A DNA stretch of 24,137 nt from a virus. Below are positions 22,032 to 24,137 of this stretch, one piece after another. Location: positions 1-24,137 of IMG/VR virus record IMGVR_UViG_3300017987_002383, one strand, 5' to 3'. The notes under the pieces are model-generated. The model searched no databases. It saw nothing but the letters and a program-made list of their open reading frames with translations, and had not been told where the DNA came from. Position 1 is the first letter of the stretch; every line of letters begins with the position of its first letter. The translations under genes and the position numbers were made by a program.

Positions 22032-23753
22032 ATGAAACTAATCAACGAAGCAGAAATCTTCGAAACCTGGTCTCCTATCATCGAGCAGAAGGCTGGAATT
22101 CAAGATGCTGAAAAAAAAGGATGGTTGAGCAAGTACTGCCACTACCATTCATTAAACGAGTCTGCTGGAGCTTACCAGTCTCTAGCAACCGTAAACGGTA
22201 TGGGTGCCGTACAACCACCCGCATACCCAGGTGGGTATAACTCAACTGGTGCAGCAGTAGGAACGCAAGCTAATTCAGCTTTCTATAATACTGCTAATCA
22301 AGGTTCAGGAGATAAGTTTCCTTCACTTCTTCCTTTGGCAATTCAGGTTGCTGCGAAGACTGTTGGATTCGACATCGTTCCTGTAATCCCTATGTCAGGT
22401 CCTACTGGCGTACTTTCTTACCTAGATTACGTATACTCAGGTGGTAAAATTTCTCCGGCTTCAGCTGGTTCAACTGCTGCAGATGCTCTTGCAACTGCTC
22501 CATCGATGATCAAGGTAGAGATCACTTCTTACGCTGCGGGATATCCTGCTAACTTTGCAGTAGGTACTACTTACTACATCACTAAAAACGGTTCAGCTAG
22601 TGCTTATATCACTACTGAGTTCGTTGGACTTTCGAGAATTGATGGTTATCCAATCTTCAGAATCACTGGTCTAACCGCAGGTGAGACTGTTTCTGACGTT
22701 CTTGATGGTGCTGCAGCTAACGTAGGTACTTCAATTAACGGTAACCAAGCTGGTACTACAACTGCAAGAGCAGAATTGGTTAAAGCTCTTGAGGATCACA
22801 TCCAAGGATTCTCTGGCGCTGGTTTCAATAACACCGATGACTGGCAAGGACCATTCGTAGATGGTACTAAGACTTACAACCCAATGTTAAGAGGTGTAGG
22901 TGAAAGTAACTACTACCAATCAATGGGTCTTTCAACGTTCACTAAGTTCGTTGAAGCTGATACTTTCCAAGTAGCTGCTTCAGTAACTACTGAGCAAATC
23001 CAAGACTTGAACAAGCAATTTGGTATCGACGTTATCTCAATGATCGAAAATGCATTGGTTAACGAAGTATCTCAAGCTATTAACAAGCACATCCTTTCTA
23101 GAGCATTTGCTCTTGGATGGTCTAACCACGACGAATTCTTAACTACAGAAGGTCAGAACTTGAACCTAAACCTCGTTATCGGTGGTACTGCAGGTTCTTA
23201 CACTATTCCTTCTTACGTAGGTAAGTCTGACTCGGGTATCACTATCGCTTCTGTTGCAGGTCCTGCATCAGGAACTTACGAGAACTTGTCAACTCTACAG
23301 AGAAGGCTATTCTCTAGAATTCTAGCAGCTGCTAACGTAGTAGCTAACAGAGGAAGAAGAGGTCCTGCTAACTTCATCGTTACTAACGCTAACGTTGCAA
23401 GTGCATTGCAAGACATCTCTCAGTTCACTTTTGCTCCTTTCTCTAACACTCTTACTCAAAACAACGGAACACTTTACCCAGTAGGTTCGCTTGCAGGTAT
23501 GACCGTTTATGTTGATCAGAACATGAAGTTCGGTGATAACAGAGTACTAGTTGGAAGAAAAGGTGGTGACGACGAACCAGGACTTAAGTTCATGCCTTAC
23601 ATGATGGCTGAGTCTATCCAAACAATCTCTGAAGGTACTATGTCACCTAAGATTGCGGTTAAATCTCGTTACGCTCTAGTAGAAGCTGGTTTCCACCCAG
23701 AAACTATGTACTTCTGCTTCCACGTGAACGTTCCTACTGGAGGTCTATCCTAA
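22032..23753 (+). CDS. 23: Major capsid protein, T4 gp23-like
   Basis: 573 residues, the last gene of the protease-scaffold-capsid order typical of T4. Recognisable gp23-type segments are WSPIIEQKAGI near the N-terminus, FPSLLPLAIQVAAKTVGFDIVPVIPMSGPTG in its parts, LVKALEDHIQGF, FTKFVEADTFQVAASVTTEQIQDL, and the C-terminal ANFIVTNANVASALQDI. Also present are MTVYVDQNMKFGDNRVLVGRKG and MSPKIAVKSRYALVEAGFHP. T4 gp23 (521 residues) loses 65 N-terminal residues to gp21; here LNE at 41-43, followed by SAGAYQS, is a likely cut. The gene prefers C-ending codons (AAC, TAC, TTC) and GGT more than its neighbours, as expected for the most expressed protein. It has a 23-base A/T-rich leader and is followed by a strong terminator. 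Confidence 0.95.
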   Translation: MKLINEAEIFETWSPIIEQKAGIQDAEKKGWLSKYCHYHSLNESAGAYQSLATVNGMGAVQPPAYPGGYNSTGAAVGTQANSAFYNTANQGSGDKFPSLLPLAIQVAAKTVGFDIVPVIPMSGPTGVLSYLDYVYSGGKISPASAGSTAADALATAPSMIKVEITSYAAGYPANFAVGTTYYITKNGSASAYITTEFVGLSRIDGYPIFRITGLTAGETVSDVLDGAAANVGTSINGNQAGTTTARAELVKALEDHIQGFSGAGFNNTDDWQGPFVDGTKTYNPMLRGVGESNYYQSMGLSTFTKFVEADTFQVAASVTTEQIQDLNKQFGIDVISMIENALVNEVSQAINKHILSRAFALGWSNHDEFLTTEGQNLNLNLVIGGTAGSYTIPSYVGKSDSGITIASVAGPASGTYENLSTLQRRLFSRILAAANVVANRGRRGPANFIVTNANVASALQDISQFTFAPFSNTLTQNNGTLYPVGSLAGMTVYVDQNMKFGDNRVLVGRKGGDDEPGLKFMPYMMAESIQTISEGTMSPKIAVKSRYALVEAGFHPETMYFCFHVNVPTGGLS

Positions 23754-23780
23754 TCAGTAGTTAGTACACACTAATACTAA

Positions 23781-23809
23781 ACCCCAGGTTTTTGCCTGGG
23801 GTTTTTTTT
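23781..23809 (+). terminator. Strong intrinsic terminator after the major capsid gene
   Basis: ACCCCAGG (23781-23788) pairs perfectly with CCTGGGGT (23795-23802) around a TTTTTG loop, followed by a run of T to 23809. It lies 27 bases after the capsid stop and ends the structural transcript. Confidence 0.93.
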
Positions 23810-23818
23810 ATTGTCAGG

Positions 23819-23831
23819 GGATATATAGTAT
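23819..23831 (+). promoter_or_regulatory. Candidate late promoter downstream of capsid terminator (GGATATATAGTAT)
   Basis: This is identical over 13 bases to the copy in the terminator loop at 16408-16420. TATATA ends 22 bases before the ATG at 23850. It follows directly after the terminator, so the next gene needs its own promoter and this is the best candidate in the gap. Confidence 0.65.
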
Positions 23832-23849
23832 AAATGTGGCCATTGTATA

Positions 23850-24137
23850 ATGAGTAGAATTAAATCTCACAGTCAGTTTTTGCTTGAAAGAGACCTTTCT
23901 CAGGAGGTTGACCAGGTTATTCTTGCTGAAATGCTCCTCGAGTATTACAACATCAGTGAAGGCAAGGCTTTGGATACTTTGAAAAACAGTGTTTCAAAAG
24001 CTTTGTTAGGACCCTTTTCTAGATTGTCTGTTATTGACACCATAAGGAAGGGTAATTTAGATATACAAAAGGAAATCATAACTAAGGAATATGACTTAGA
24101 GGATGAGATACTTGACCTGGAAGGCAAGATAGGTGAA
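23850..24137 (+). CDS. Start of an unrecognised late gene (3' end outside window)
   Basis: An ATG at 23850 opens a frame with no stop through the last base, giving 96 residues. It starts MSRIKSHSQFLLERDLSQEV and continues as a helical, charged protein (VILAEMLLEYYNISEG, then EYDLEDEILDLEGKIGE). The N-terminus, with LLE at 11-13 after a basic/aromatic leader, loosely resembles the capsid-targeting leaders of T4 internal proteins. It follows the capsid terminator and a late-type promoter, so it heads a new late transcript. No family was recognised; in T4 the vertex protein gp24 follows gp23, but nothing here looks like gp24. Confidence 0.75.
   Translation, partial: MSRIKSHSQFLLERDLSQEVDQVILAEMLLEYYNISEGKALDTLKNSVSKALLGPFSRLSVIDTIRKGNLDIQKEIITKEYDLEDEILDLEGKIGE

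Overview
This window is part of the genome of a large T4-like tailed phage. All convincing genes lie on the + strand, are tightly packed, and often overlap by 1-8 bases. Hallmark T4-type proteins are recognisable: late sigma factor gp55, head-completion nuclease gp4, portal gp20 (two copies), ATP-dependent DNA ligase gp30, clamp loader gp44 (and perhaps gp62), the RNase H/5'-3' exonuclease, prohead protease gp21 fused to a gp22-like scaffold, and major capsid protein gp23. The DNA is AT-rich. Most start codons lack a Shine-Dalgarno sequence and instead have A/T-rich leaders, and two starts are preceded by TAnnTTTG boxes. This suggests a host in the Bacteroidetes (for example a flavobacterium-like bacterium). 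The host call is inference.

Layout. 1-1928: the 3' part of a long acidic protein with repeated xAP motifs, ending in a probable programmed -1 frameshift. 1983-6720: late sigma factor, head-completion protein, an unknown protein and two tandem paralogous portals. 6732-16372: a metabolism, replication and repair block with an HldE-type heptose-phosphate kinase, DNA ligase, clamp loader, a small unknown, a small membrane protein, a GMP-kinase-like enzyme, RNase H/FEN, a possible gp62, two unknowns, a degenerate UvdE-like TIM barrel, a zincless Fpg/Nei glycosylase and a DEDDy exonuclease. 16439-24137: a late structural block with a nucleotidyltransferase that has a capsid-targeting-like N-terminus, a large Ala/Gly-rich probable internal virion protein, the protease-scaffold fusion, the major capsid protein, a strong terminator and the start of another gene.

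How it may work together. A recurring GGATATATAG or GATATATAAAG element lies 22-26 bases before four start codons and 62-69 bases before three more. It is the best candidate for the late promoter read by the gp55-like sigma encoded here. One copy sits in the loop of a terminator hairpin. Another sits inside the protease gene, 62 bases before an in-frame ATG that would make the scaffold alone. The scaffold carries thirteen 14-residue repeats, nearly all containing an (L/I)xE motif of the type cut by T4 gp21. Related LNE/INE motifs occur near the N-termini of the capsid protein and of candidate internal proteins.

The most notable observations are the A-AAA-AAC frameshift site joining two reading frames that share the same repeat, the two portals, the phage-borne heptose kinase, the internal scaffold promoter, the promoter-in-terminator element, and a nucleotidyltransferase that may be packaged in the head. 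No tRNA, CRISPR array, insertion sequence or integrase was seen, and no gene-free stretch exceeds 300 bases.
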